Of a DNA stretch of 64,000 nucleotides, positions 22,322 through 34,749 are shown in pieces. Under the pieces are notes generated by a model that did no database searches, was not told the DNA's origin, and saw only the letters and a list, made by a program, of their open reading frames with translations. The stretch is from Circinella minor. Taxonomy: Eukaryota; Mucoromycota; Mucoromycetes; Mucorales; Lichtheimiaceae. The stretch is from positions 186,001 to 250,000 of the forward strand of contig JAEPRB010000026.1 in the NCBI GenBank assembly GCA_016758965.1, given 5' to 3'. A program made the position numbers and the translations under genes. Positions within the stretch are counted from its first letter, which is position 1, and each line of letters starts with the position of its first letter.

Positions 22322-22425
22322 TACAGTTGAACCCCGCTTGTTGCACAGGGGGGAATTTGGCTCGAAGGCAGTGCAAAAATTAGGGGTATAATAAGCGAAT
22401 GTGCTAGAAACGGGGTTTAGCTGTA
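22322..22425. mobile_element. pogo/Tigger-like MITE, about 100 bp
   Basis: A non-autonomous DNA transposon. The left end reads TA-CAGTTGAACCCCGCTT and the right end, on the complementary strand, reads TA-CAGCTAAACCCCGTTT. The terminal inverted repeats match at most positions over about 17 bp. Both ends are flanked by TA, the target duplication of the Tc1/mariner superfamily. The inside (22341-22406) has no coding capacity. The CAGT-AACC-CG style of end resembles fungal pogo-type elements. Family placement is an inference from the ends only. Confidence 0.7.
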
Positions 22426-24534
22426 CGTTGAATGAAGTAGTGCCTGTCGATTTAAGCGTCATACAGAAATGACGTTTTCGAAAACCACTTTTTATATTAA
22501 TATAATTATACTACGTACCAATGATACTCCAACAGTCGCCTTATCTTTATTTGTATTTTTTTACTCATTCCTACTGGTTCTAGTTTGAAAATGTTATAAT
22601 ATATTTTTATAAGAAAGCCCTATTATTAATTATTCACAAGTACATATATACTACTTTCTTCTATAGCACAGATAAATCAAAATTACAATGTAATATTGCC
22701 TTTTTGAGCTTACATGTTTTAATATCTATTAAACACTCAATAATCAATCTACGCCAGTGAGTATCAAGTGCGTATACTAGAAAATTCTATCTTTATAGTG
22801 GAGACCCTATCGTTTGATATAAGCACGTTATCTGTATCTCAAAAATCATCGCACTATTAGATCTGAACACTCCATTGTTAAAATGGTATGAAAAGGCTCT
22901 ATTAGCAATAAGAATTTTGGCTGGAACTCAGTGTAATAAATCTTTTTATATTTAGAAAACGGAGCGTTGTATGAGGTGCTTGTAACAACCCATTTGATCA
23001 ATTTTTATCCTATTTTTCAGCTCTATTTATTCATTCTCAATCCAAATTCTATGATTAACATTCTAATGAGTGTATGGTGGTTTACATGCTATTAATGATA
23101 GTAATAAATATCCTTATTGCCTCTCAGCAACGTTGTGATTAAATATTCCACGCTTGTTATTAGTCGAACAGCAAAGGCAATGGTTAAAAAAAAAGGAATG
23201 CAGCGAGCATAATGATCGGTGATCGTGGTGAAATATAATTAATACTTTTGCTGGATTTTTCTGACATTGGAAGGGTATATATATAGCAAAGCATTCATTA
23301 TTGGTTCTTATATTCATGGTAGGTTTATTCAAAATTCCTATAGCTATTATTTCCTTTTTTGTACTCCCAATGTGCACTTTACATATCTATCTTAGTTTAT
23401 TTCACCCATAATGAAGTCGCGAAATGATAAAGGGATACTTTATTGATGTCAAAAATGAGTTTAACCATAGTATAAAACAAAAATTACCGTTTCCATCAAT
23501 TCCCTTAACCTCTTGTCAAACTTCAACGCACACCTCCCAGAAAAGCAAGTCAAGTTATCTAATTAGGTTAATACATTATCATCTATTGTACCATAGTAAC
23601 ATGTTTTCTCCTGATAGCAAGATAACAAATAATAAGATAAGGAATTCTGTGTACATAGGTGGTAAAAATTTATTTTAGTACTAGTCTATTTCATGGATAA
23701 AATAATAATGCTGACACACTTTCTACCACTTTTCATCGGAATAACTAATTTATTATATGTGTCCATGTGTATGCATATTAGCGTTAGAGCAAACTATTTA
23801 TTGATTTTGAAAAGAAATAAAATAATTCACATGGGTGTACTTACAAGAATTCTCGACTGTGAACTAAAAATATTCTTACCATTTATAATATACATGTTGA
23901 AAAAAGTATAGAAGAAACGGGAAAAGACGGAGTAATTTGGTGCTTTTTTTCCCTCAATCTAATCTAACTTTTTTTTTTTCGATAGACTGTATATTTCGGC
24001 GGTGACCCAATAAAAGGAACGGCAGAGACTTTAAAAGGAGCTTATGTACAAACAAAAGTTACCAGTCGGATGAAATAATGAGGTCATGTTAAAAAGACCG
24101 ACGACAGCGAACCCGCCCAGCATGATTAGTAGTGTGGGTGATCGATCAATCACACAAAAAGGAACATAAAAAAAGCCGACAAGTACCCGATATTACAAGA
24201 AAGTTTCAGATTTTACAGATTAAGTTTTTTATATGTGTGGATCAACCTGTTTCATAAGTTTTATTTTGCAATTTATAGAAAAATGATGTTGTACACCAAA
24301 TACGGGGAATAAAATAAAAATAACCATTTTTAGAATACAAAAGCTATTAAGAATAAGTGATAATATATGTACATAGTTGGCGATCAACACCAGCTCTATC
24401 AAGAAAATGTTATAGATTCAATAGCGGAAAGGAAGGAAGATAATGAAGGCGACATAAAAGGAAGGAAATTGAGGGAAGAAAATAATTATAGTAGTAGTAA
24501 AGATTAATAATATATAAAGAAAAAAACAAACTTT
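22426..24534. other. intergenic, no clear gene
   Basis: AT-rich DNA between the MITE and the 3' end of the amino-acid transporter. Several short frames exist on both strands, none with ATG, length and composition together suggesting a protein. No RNA gene was recognised. Confidence 0.4.
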
Positions 24535-26060
24535 TTAATAGTTCATAGGACTGCAGACATGAGGAGATGCTGGAGCAGGATCGATCCAAGATGAAACGTT
24601 GACATATAAAGTATATACAATGATACCAATACCCCATGCCATCAATAAGACATCAAGAGCACGAAGATAAATATTCTTGGACAATTTAAAGTGGAACATG
24701 CCAGGGAAGATGAAACATAATGGCATACAAGCAACAATACCGACGAGCGAGACAAACTTATCAAGATTATCGGCACCTACACCGAAACTGACAGCAGCAC
24801 AAACGACTGGAATGATTGAGCGAACAAAGCTCTTTCCAAATTTCCACTTAAGAGCAACCCGTCCACTGCGTTTACCAAAAATGGCACGTTCAATGATAGT
24901 AAGAGGGGGCCACAACATAATAGGCGATGTAAGAATCATAGCAAGCGAGTAAAGAAGTTGAACAGTAATAGACAAAGGTTCAGTACGGAAGTTAGAGACA
25001 ATGGAAGCTTCGATGTTTTCACCGTAGGCAATGTAACCAATGGTACCAATAAGAATAAAGATGGTGGTAATGATTACCATGCCAATATTCAAAACCTTAG
25101 GGAATTTTTCGGGATGTTTCATACTTTCAATAACGGAAACGACTATATAGTTATAATAACAAAAATATAATTATGTATGTTAGTTTTTTGAATTAAGAAA
25201 AAAAAGAGAGTCGTAGAAAAGAAACTTATAGTAAAGACGTACCCATGCCGATGCCTTCAAAAGAAAAGACGGCAGTACCAATCATAAGACCGAAATCGCG
25301 TTGATTGACAGCGACAATGTTGGGACCTGGTCCACCATTACGTTGAATTTCATCACCAGTATAGTAGAGACAGCAAACAATACCGAACAAAATAAAGACA
25401 TCAGCAATAATTGCAGCCCATGAAAGACGAGCTAATTTACGGACCCAGCAGATAGGGATAATAAAGCCACATGCAACCCAAATCCAATATTTGCTCTCGA
25501 AAGGAGGATTACAATGAGAGAAAGCTTCAGCAATCATGCCGATATTTTGAGAAATAAACATCAAGTACGAAGCGACGAAACCCATTTGAGAAACAATCAA
25601 GAAAAATTGCACAAACCAATAGCAAACACGACCAAAAAGCTGACGACCCATTTCACCATAACTGCCTCCAGTACGGGAATGTACCCATACAAGAAGTTGA
25701 AAAGCATATGTACAGATAATCGCAAGAATACACATTAAACCGATTGACAAGCCAAGACCACCGTTCTTAAATCTATTATTATACAAATATGGATTAATAT
25801 TTCCTTATACTGATTATAATTATGTGTGAAAATGTTAGATGGTACAACAACACTTACGAGTTTGGTAAAAAGATTACACCAGTACCAACAAAAGCTTTTA
25901 ACAATACGAAAAGAGCCTTCGTAGCGCTAGCTGTTCCTTCTGGAACGTGCTCGATCTGGATCTCATGTACAGATTTTTCAAAGTCGATAGAAGCATGATC
26001 TTCTTGATGTCCAGATTCTACTTTATATTTACTTGTTACTTCGTAGTCTGGAGTAGCCAT
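24535..26060 (-). CDS. AVT3/AVT4-type vacuolar amino acid transporter (AAAP family)
   Basis: Membrane permease of the amino acid/auxin permease family, probably moving amino acids across the vacuolar membrane as yeast Avt3/Avt4 and animal SLC36 do. Three exons: 26060-25858, 25772-25243, 25142-24535, giving 446 aa. Residues 1-48 form a soluble acidic N-terminus. The first helix carries the signature SATKALFVLLKAFVGTGVIF with FLPNSFKNGG right after it. About ten further hydrophobic helices follow, for example LSIGLMCILAIICTYAFQLL, YWIWVACGFIIPI and VIITTIFILIGTIGYIAYG. The conserved loop FSFEGIGMVVSVIESMKHPEKFP spans introns 1-2 of the core. The C-terminus is short and ends MNY. Which amino acids it carries cannot be read from the sequence. 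The gene is divergent from MLH3. Confidence 0.9.
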
Positions 26061-26720
26061 TGTTGAAATGTTTTAATATAAAAATAAATAAAAAAAGATA
26101 ATTATGAAAAGAAGAATAAAGAAGTTTGATTTTTTTTTTTTTTGTGGAGAAGTGGGCTAGTATTTATAACCAGTTATACACCAAGGATTTAGTTTGAACC
26201 GGGGTGTTCAATAGGTTCGCGGTCTTTTTATTTATCTTCGTCGTTCAGTTACAGTAACCATACCAACCAAAGTTACACAGCCAATGATGCCAAGGGAAAA
26301 ACCATTTTTTGATCTTCCGATGTCTGACACTCAATCTATAATTTTCTTTATTTCAAAGTCGTGAGAAAATTAACACCAGGGAAAAGAAAGGGACTTTCCT
26401 TTCTTGGGTCAATGACATAGTTGTTCATCTTGCTACCAAAACTTTATCTGTGATTGATCGTGTTTCTTTCCACCCTCCTCTCGTATATGGTTATAAAGTG
26501 ACATTTCTCGCCTGAAAAAGGCGAATATCAATAGGATACAGCAATTGGGGATAAATATAAAAAAGATTAGATTGAATTCCATTGTTTTGTTGGTTTGAAT
26601 TTGCAAATTTTAACTGGGCCGGATTTCCGGCGCCGCTGTCTCTCCTTGATTTTCTCCAAAAAAAAAAAAAAGAAAAACAGGAAAACAGGAAAAAAAAGAA
26701 GCGAAGAACAACAAGCTAAA
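26061..26720. promoter_or_regulatory. divergent promoter, AVT-type transporter / MLH3
   Basis: A 660-bp shared upstream region. It is AT-rich except for a GC-rich patch at 26616-26637 with the inverted half-sites CCGGA and TCCGG, about 90 bp upstream of the MLH3 start. A poly-A run lies between the patch and the MLH3 ATG. Confidence 0.45.
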
Positions 26721-29700
26721 ATGGCCCACATCGTTGAATTACAACCAGAAGTCATTCGTCAATTAAGAGCGTAGGTATTTTTTTATTTGAAGCTTATATC
26801 CCTCGAAAAAAAAATATACTCTAAATTTTTTTTACACAATTAAGATCTTTGAATATAACAACATTGCAACAGTGTGTTGAAGAACTTGTAACTAATGGTA
26901 AGTTTGTAAATGAAGTATGGTGACGCGTTATGGCTGAGTAATGGATTGAATGATTCTTTTTGTTTAGCCTTGGATGCAGACGCTTCCCAAATTGATATTG
27001 GGTTTGATGCGGAGAAATACACTGTAAGAGTGGATGACGATGGAGCAGGCATCATACCAAATCAACTGACACATCTTTGTAAACGAAACGGTCTGTGCAT
27101 TTTACACTTCTTTATTGTAATTTTTTTCGGGGGATTAAACATCTTACCAAATAAGACTCATTTTTTTAAAATATAATAATAATTAATAGTTACTTCAAAA
27201 TGTAAAACACTTGATGATCTTCGACACGTCCATACATTTGGCTATCGTGGCCAAGGTAATAAAAGCCACTAAACCCCAACAAGATTTTTAGAAAAATCTC
27301 AAAATGCGATTTTTACTAAATCACAATCTCAATTTATCGGAGTGAAACTCTATATATTTTGTAATAGGTCTTGCCAGTTTGGCAGATATAGCTATCGTAC
27401 AAATCATTTCAAGGTTTCATCAAGCTGAAGAAGTACGAATGGGTATTTGGAAGGTAGTACCTTAAAAAACTTTCTATGTTTGTTCCTTTTTCATTGATAC
27501 AATTTTATCGTAATTTTTCTTTTGTGGTGACTAATAATCTTAATTGATATTGGTTAAAAAAAATTAAACAAAACAAAAACGAATAGGATGGAAAACTACT
27601 TGAAACATCACTAAATCAACCACGACAACGAGGAACAACTGTGATAGTCCGTGATTTGTTTTACAAGGTTTGATTGCTATTTTTGGATTATTTTGATGGA
27701 GATGTTCCTAACTCAAAAAGTATGGAAATTTATATTATTTCGTAGTTTCCTGTTCGAAGACGTTTCCTAGCCTCCGTGGGTCGTATTAGTGAGTCCATTA
27801 GAAGATGGGTTACTACCATGGCACTGGCGTTTCCACATATTGGATTCACCTTACAAGACCGTGATACAAAAATATTGGTTACTAAGAAGGTAATGATTAT
27901 ATCCCAGTAATAAAATCACACGGTCATTAACTGGATGCTTCTTCCATTTCTGGTTATTTCCTTCCCCCAAGCAAATTTTAGCGTTCTTCGGACTTAAATA
28001 TTCTACATCGATTGTATGGCTATGAGTTTGCACAGGTAACAAAAAAGAGCGTAAAAAATAGTGTAACCATGGAAATAATAACTCACCGCTGAGTTTGTTA
28101 TACCAATTTCTTTGTGAAACCATATAATCCAGAATATGAGGTCGTTTGAGTACAATGACGACACTGACGTCAAGCTACAAGGCCTTTTTGGGATAACCCC
28201 TTATCCCAGCAAGGTTTGTGGACTATATTATTGAATCAATAATCAACTCTATTTTATCAAACTCACACCGTATTTCTTGTGTACATACTTTTTCCAGAAT
28301 CAACAATTTATCTGTAAATAGTGGTAGAAAACAGAAAAATTCTCCTTTCTATGTTATATTCGTAGCAGAATTATAACCTTGTTTTTATCTTTCATTTCAA
28401 ATAATATTATTGTAGATATTAATAGACATCCTATCGGATCAAATCACAGTTTATACCAGGCAGTTATTGAAACTTTTGCGGGGAGCTCTATTGTGGTAAA
28501 GTGGAGACTTTTTTTATATAAAATATGGCTTCACATGAAACACGATATTCGGCTAAACTATTAATTTATATATCCCCCACACCAACTTGCTTCTCCAGGC
28601 GGAAAAGTCCAAAAAGGGAAAAGGTACAAAGAAGTGCTTTTGTTTTGTTTTTTCTAAAGAAAGACGAGACGCTTATTCCTGTTAAACCATTCTCCCAATT
28701 TTGTTTAGGTGTGGTCGAAAAACATCCTATTTTTCTAATACATATTGAAGATCCTAATCTCAGCTCCTATGATATTTCATTATATCTTCTTGATGAACAC
28801 AAAGTAATGCTGGGGCAAAAAGAAAATTAAATATTTTGTGTGATAAATTAACCTGCATATTTCTCTTTCCATTTTGTTAATCTTTTTTTTTTATATTTTT
28901 TTTTTCATGGGTCACTTTTATTAAGGTTTACCCAAAATTACAAAACCTTGTCCGCCAACTTGTGGCCAATTTTTTGCGCACCCACAATTTTATTTCGAGT
29001 GCAGCTTACAAACAGCTTGTGCATTTAACGGATGTTCCAGTGAAGCGTAAAAAAACATCATTTTCACCCGTTGTGATTGCATCACCTTCATGGTTGTATG
29101 AAACGGAAGAGAGGTATTGTATCTATCTTTATCATTTTAAATTTACTTTTGGTTATTTCAGAGCACTAAAACATGTAAAAAAAACTTGGGTCACACTTAT
29201 AGCAAAAAAGAAGCGATAAACTTCATTGATCGATCTAGATTGCGTAGGACCTTATCGCGTAAGGTAACCAGCGAAATCACAGGACGTAACACAGCAACAA
29301 AAACAGCCACTTCTATAATATCTACACCCACAGTAGCGGTACCATTTCCACAGCAGCGATATGAAGGTCCAGCAGTTCGGCTTAACAAGGAAGATTTAAA
29401 AGGTGCTCAAGTACTAGGCCAAATTGACAATAAATTTATTTTAATTAAACTAAATACCAACGGTCGGCAGCTCCTTCTTGTGGATCAGCATGCTGCTGAC
29501 GAACGGGTCCAATTAGAACGTATGCTTTGGTCACTCAAGGATACTACAGAAGCAACACAATTAGACCCATCGATTGCAGTTGATTTGTCTTCAGCAGAAT
29601 GTAGATTAGCTCAAAAATATACAGCGCAGCTAGATCGTTGGGGTTTCCGCCTGTCAACCGCGTTAGCTGCTTCTACATCTTTACGCACTAACGAAGAAAA

Positions 29701-30292
29701 TGAAGAAGCTACTCCAACCGTGATTTTGCGTTACTCAAAACATTTTTCTACTCGTGAAACATCATCACATTTTGAAAAGAAAAAGTCTCCTACTCTCGTC
29801 ACGCGTTTACCACGATTAATCGCAGATCGGTGTATAGTAAATAAAGATGTGCTTCGTGATCTTATTTGTGAATATTTGCACTCGCTAGATCGGATACACG
29901 AATATCAAAATCAAGTTGAAAATGAGGTTGATGATGACCAGGAAGTCAATTCATTTACATTCTTACATGGCTGTCCCCGCGGCATGATGGGTATTCTTCG
30001 TTCTAAAGCGTGTCGGGGTGCCGTCATGTTTAATGATAGTCTTACAATGGAACAATGTCGCTGGCTTATCCAGGCTTTATCAAATTGTCGGTTTCCTTTT
30101 CAATGTGTTCATGGAAGGTAAGAATATTAAGTATATATTTGATGTTTTTATATCTGTACAACGTGATAAAGATTTGTAGAATGAAACTAAAATTATGTGT
30201 GTCATTGAAGACCTTCCATGGTCCCACTAGTTGCATTGGATGCCAATACACCAAGACGTCATAGCATTAACTGGGGTCGTTTCAACGCGTAG
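26721..30292 (+). CDS. MLH3: MLH3, MutL-family mismatch repair / meiotic endonuclease subunit
   Basis: Partner of MLH1 in MutL-gamma, which nicks DNA in mismatch repair and meiotic crossing-over (family knowledge). Sixteen exons: 26721-26770, 26845-26897, 26968-27090, 27190-27255, 27368-27453, 27587-27667, 27746-27889, 27982-28035, 28133-28213, 28298-28313, 28416-28495, 28599-28623, 28709-28803, 28926-29113, 29164-30117, 30211-30292. They give 725 aa (yeast MLH3 715). The N-terminal GHKL ATPase has CVEELVTNALDADAS, VDDDGAG and TFGYRGQGLASL. The last departs from the usual GFRGEAL. The C-terminal endonuclease motif DQHAADERVQLE is at residues 488-499, followed by CPRGMMGILRSKACRGAV and CVHGRPSMVPL, typical of MLH3 rather than PMS1. 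Exons 10 (16 nt) and 12 (25 nt) are tiny, and several donors are weak (GTCTGT, GTTTGA, GTTTGT). Confidence 0.93.
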
Positions 30293-31461
30293 ATTCTTTC
30301 TTCTGATATTAAAAATGCTAACTATATATTCATACTACTCTAGATAATAAAGAGACTTTCTTCACTCATTCAAATAAGCGAAACATGAGCTTAATGTCTC
30401 TTACAATTGTTTGTTTCTGACAATACAATTGAGTAGTTATTCTAAAACATATAGCATTGAGTACACAGTACCTTATTTTTACGTTAGAATATAAATATTA
30501 AGTTATTTAAACTCATGATAATCAGATAATGGTTTCGCATCTGATATATGTTGGAGCTGTTGTAGCGTAAATGTTTTTTTTGAGCTATGTAATGATATAT
30601 TGTTTCAAAGCTTAGCCCTTATAATAAAAAAGAGCAACAGTCATACGCCTGTTTATAGCATAAATTTTTAGGTTGGTTATCACGCATGCATGTGCATAGA
30701 TGTTTTTTTTTTGAGACGAGTATGGGAATAATTAAAGTTCGACAGACTGGCAACAAGTAATACAATGTCAAAACATAAGATACCCTGTTGATTCTACTCC
30801 GCACTATCATCGAGTGCTATAAAAAATGGCAAAATAGAATATAGTATCTTTTCTTTCTGAAAGTAGTACGTAACTACAATAACACATTATGCATTTTATA
30901 TTATTGTTATAAATTGTTATTATGTATTCCAAACCGAAAAAATTTACTGAAAAAAATACTGCCATCAGTAATACTTTTTTCTTCTATACCAGAAGTATCC
31001 ATTATGATCAACGGAATGTATTAGGATTGAAAAATGGTTATGGAATACTAAAAGAGTGGTGTATCAAAGTTATATATTTCTATTATGCAGAGGAAGCTAA
31101 AAAAGCTTTGTTGACTAAACCTAATTCATACTCCAGCTCATAAAGTAGTTTATCAATTTAATTTATCCCAATTTGTTTTTTATTCTTAAGCTCGTTACCA
31201 AAATTTATCCAAAATTGTAAAAATAATTACCAAAGTTGTTGAAGGAATTCCAATCCAACCCCCACCAAATATTATAACAAATAATAATAATATACTTTTG
31301 TTTTGCATTGTTGAAAACCAAATTTTGGAGTAAATGTTATTATGTTGAAATGATAAAATGTATATACAGTCTAATGCAAATAATATAAGAGGGAAAGTGG
31401 AGTAAAAGAGAGAACATGAAATAGCAAAAATTATGATAGGTTTTGAGGGGCAAAAATAAAA
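30293..31461. other. intergenic between convergent MLH3 and GLDC
   Basis: AT-rich 1.17-kb stretch between two stop codons facing each other. It holds both 3' ends. The frames inside (for example 30922-31143) are short and lack motifs. Nothing else is visible. Confidence 0.45.
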
Positions 31462-34400
31462 TTACTCAAGGTATTCTTCAGGGGATGGGCAAGTACACAT
31501 CAGGTTACGGTCACCATAAGCATCATCGACACGAGAAACGGAAGGCCAGAACTTGTTGGTACGAAGACGTTGAGCAGGGAATGCAGCCAATTCACGAGAG
31601 TAAGGACGATCCCATTTGTCGCTCATCATAACTTCGAGAGAGTGAGGAGAGTTCTTGAGCACGTTGTTGGTTTTATCAACCTTTCCAGAAACAACTTCTT
31701 CAATTTCCTTGCGAATAGAAATCATAGCATCACAGAAACGATCAAGTTCAACCTTGCTTTCGGATTCAGTGGGTTCAATCATGAGAGTGTTGGTAACAGG
31801 GAAAGACATAGTAGGGGAGTGGAAACCGTAATCTTGCAAACGTTTAGCGACATCGATGGCTTCAATACCCTTGGGAACGAAAGGACGGATATCAACAATA
31901 AATTCGTGACCACACATGCCGTCATCATTGGTATAAAGAACATCATAGTGTTCTTGCAAACGGCTACGCATGTAATTGGCGTTAAGTAAAGCGACCTTGG
32001 TAGCCTCAGTCATACCATCCCAACCCATCATCTTGATATAAGCCCATGAGATAGGCAAGATAGAAGCGGAACCGAAGGGAGCAGCAGAGACGGGACCAAT
32101 AGCGTTTTGACCACCAGTAGGAACGATAGGATGGCCTGGCAAATAGGGAGCAAGATGAGACTTGCATGCAATAGGACCCATACCTGGACCACCACCACCG
32201 TGAGGAATACAGAATGTCTTATGCAAGTTCATGTGGCAGACATCAGCACCAATTTCAGCAGGCTTGGTCAGACCAATTTGAGCGTTCAAGTTGGCACCAT
32301 CCATATAAACTTGACCACCATTGTCGTGAACAATATTGATAGCTTCAACAACACCGGGTTCGAACATACCATAAGTCGAGGGGTAAGTGATCATAATAGC
32401 AGCCAATTTATCCTTGTTCTTTTCAACCTTGAGCTTCAAATCTTTGATATCCAATTGACCATTATCATCACACTTGACAATAACAACATCCATACCGGCC
32501 ATGGCAGCAGAAGCAGGGTTAGTGCCGTGAGCGGAAATAGGAATCAAACAGACGTTACGGTGACCTTCACCTCGGGCAGCATGATAAGCACCAATGGTAC
32601 GCAAACCAGCATATTCACCTTGAGCACCAGAGTTGGGTTGCAAAGAAGCAGCATCAAAACCAGTGATTTCTTCCAAATCTTTTTCTAATTCTTCCAACAT
32701 AATACGGTAACCTTCAGTTTGATCGGATGGGGCGAAAGGATGAATGTTGGCAAATTCACTCCAGGTGATAGGAATCATTTCAGTAGTGGCGTTAAGCTTC
32801 ATAGTACAACTACCAAGAGGAATCATTGAATGAACAAGAGACAAGTCCTTGTTTTGAAGTTGATGGATGTAACGAAGCATTTCGGTTTCGGAGTGGTGAG
32901 AGTTGAAGATGGGGTGTTGCAAATAAGCAGAAGTACGCTTAAGTTGAATGGGAACGGCATTTTGAGTAGATGCAGCGGCGTTGGCAACAATTTGTTCCAA
33001 GTTGACAGGAGCGTTATCCTTGGCAAAAACTTCCAACAAATCAACAATATCCTTTTGGCCAACAGCTTCGTCCAAGGTAATCGAAACAGTATGGGCGTTG
33101 ATGGCACGCAAGTTGATTTCCTTTTCAAGAGCTTTTTGAAGAACGGCTGAGGAGCTATCGACCTTGATGGAAAGGGTATCGAAGAAAGCACCATCGTTTT
33201 CAATGACATAGCCAGATTCGCGAATACCTTGAGCCAAGACACCAGTCATACCGTGGATGCGTTCAGCAATATTTTTAATACCTTGGGGACCATGATAAAC
33301 TGCATACATGGCAGCCATGTTGGCTAAAAGAGCTTGTGCAGTACAGATGTTGCTAGTTGCCTTTTCGCGACGAATATGTTGTTCACGAGTTTGTAAAGCA
33401 AGACGGAGAGCGGGATTACCAGCGGCATCCTTAGAGACACCAATGATACGACCAGGCATACGGCGCTTTTGTTCTTCCTTGCATGCAAAGAAAGCAGCAT
33501 GAGGACCACCAAAACCAAGAGGAACACCGAAACGTTGACTGTTACCGAAAGCAATATCAGCACCAAATTCTCCAGGTGACTTAAGCATACCCAAAGCCAT
33601 CAAATCAGTTGCTACAGCAACTTGTCCGCCAGCAGCATGTACAGTAGATGCCAATGCTTCATAGTCATGAACTGTGCCACGTGTGTTGGGGTACTGAAAA
33701 AAAAAAGAAAAAAAAGTTTTGAATATCATGTGAGTATTTTTCCCCCTTATAAACATATAACAATTTCGGAATACCAAAAAAAAAAAAAAGACATTCTGAG
33801 AGATAATGAAAATAAAAAAAAATTACCTGCACCAAAACACCACTCAAACTCTTCTTGTTTTCCTCAAATTTGTAGTTAAATACATCGGCAACAACAACAT
33901 TGATTTTGAATGATTCAGCACGGGTCTTCAAACAAGCAATGGTTTGTGGATGACAGTTTTCATCGACAACAAAGGTGTTCTTGTTACGACGACCAGTTTG
34001 CCAGCACATAAGCATAGCTTCAGCTGCAGCAGTACCTTCATCCAACAAAGAAGCGTTGGCAAAAGGCAATCCAGTCATATCTGCAACCATGGTTTGGTAA
34101 TTCAACAAAGATTCCAAACGACCTTGAGAAATTTCGGGTTGATAAGGAGTATACTATAAAGCGAAAATACACAAAACACCCGCCCAATTCATTGAATATC
34201 ACAAATGAAAAAAAAATCCTTTCTTGTATAACCCTAAACCATTATCGTCCCAAGAATAAACCCAGTTTACTTTGTAATTATTGAATTCATTATTTTTACC
34301 TGTGTGTACCATGCAGGGTTTTCCAATACATTACGAAGAATGACGTTTGGAACAACAGTATCAGTATAACCCATACCAATGTAAGAACGATATACCTTGT

Positions 34401-34749
34401 TTTTGTCAGCAACGGACTTGAGATGCTTCAATAAATCGCGTTCTGGTACACCTTCAGCTAAAGCCAAAGGCTTGGGGGAACGAATGGCGTTAGGGATAGC
34501 CTTGGCCAACAATTCATCAATATCCTTGACACCCACTTCCTTCAACATAGCTTGCTTTTCGGACTCTCCAGGACCGATATGACGACGAGGAAAAGTATCC
34601 AAAGGTTTAAAGACTTGAGCGGAAACTGGCTTAGAGGTATGTTGTAAACGAACAATAGGACGAGTCATGCGTGGAGTGGCGAGACGACGTGGAGCGGCAG
34701 CTGCCGTTGCTCGCAAAATAGCACGGGCACCAAGAGCACGGGACAACAT
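31462..34749 (-). CDS. GCV2: glycine dehydrogenase (decarboxylating), glycine cleavage P-protein
   Basis: Mitochondrial PLP enzyme that decarboxylates glycine and passes the aminomethyl group to the H-protein lipoyl arm. Three exons: 34749-34300, 34153-33827, 33693-31462, giving 1002 aa, the normal eukaryotic length. The N-terminus [20 protein letters not shown] is Arg/Ala-rich with no acid residues, fitting a mitochondrial presequence. The first half has [35 protein letters not shown] and [15 protein letters not shown]. The second half has [14 protein letters not shown] and the PLP site [19 protein letters not shown], with Lys751 as the Schiff-base residue. All P-protein landmarks are present, so the gene looks functional. 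A long antisense frame (32107-32688) is a shadow of its codon bias. Confidence 0.97.

Noticed and set aside
32107..32688. 193-codon plus-strand open frame
   Set aside because: It lies exactly antisense to conserved GLDC coding sequence and starts inside it; it is a shadow of codon bias.
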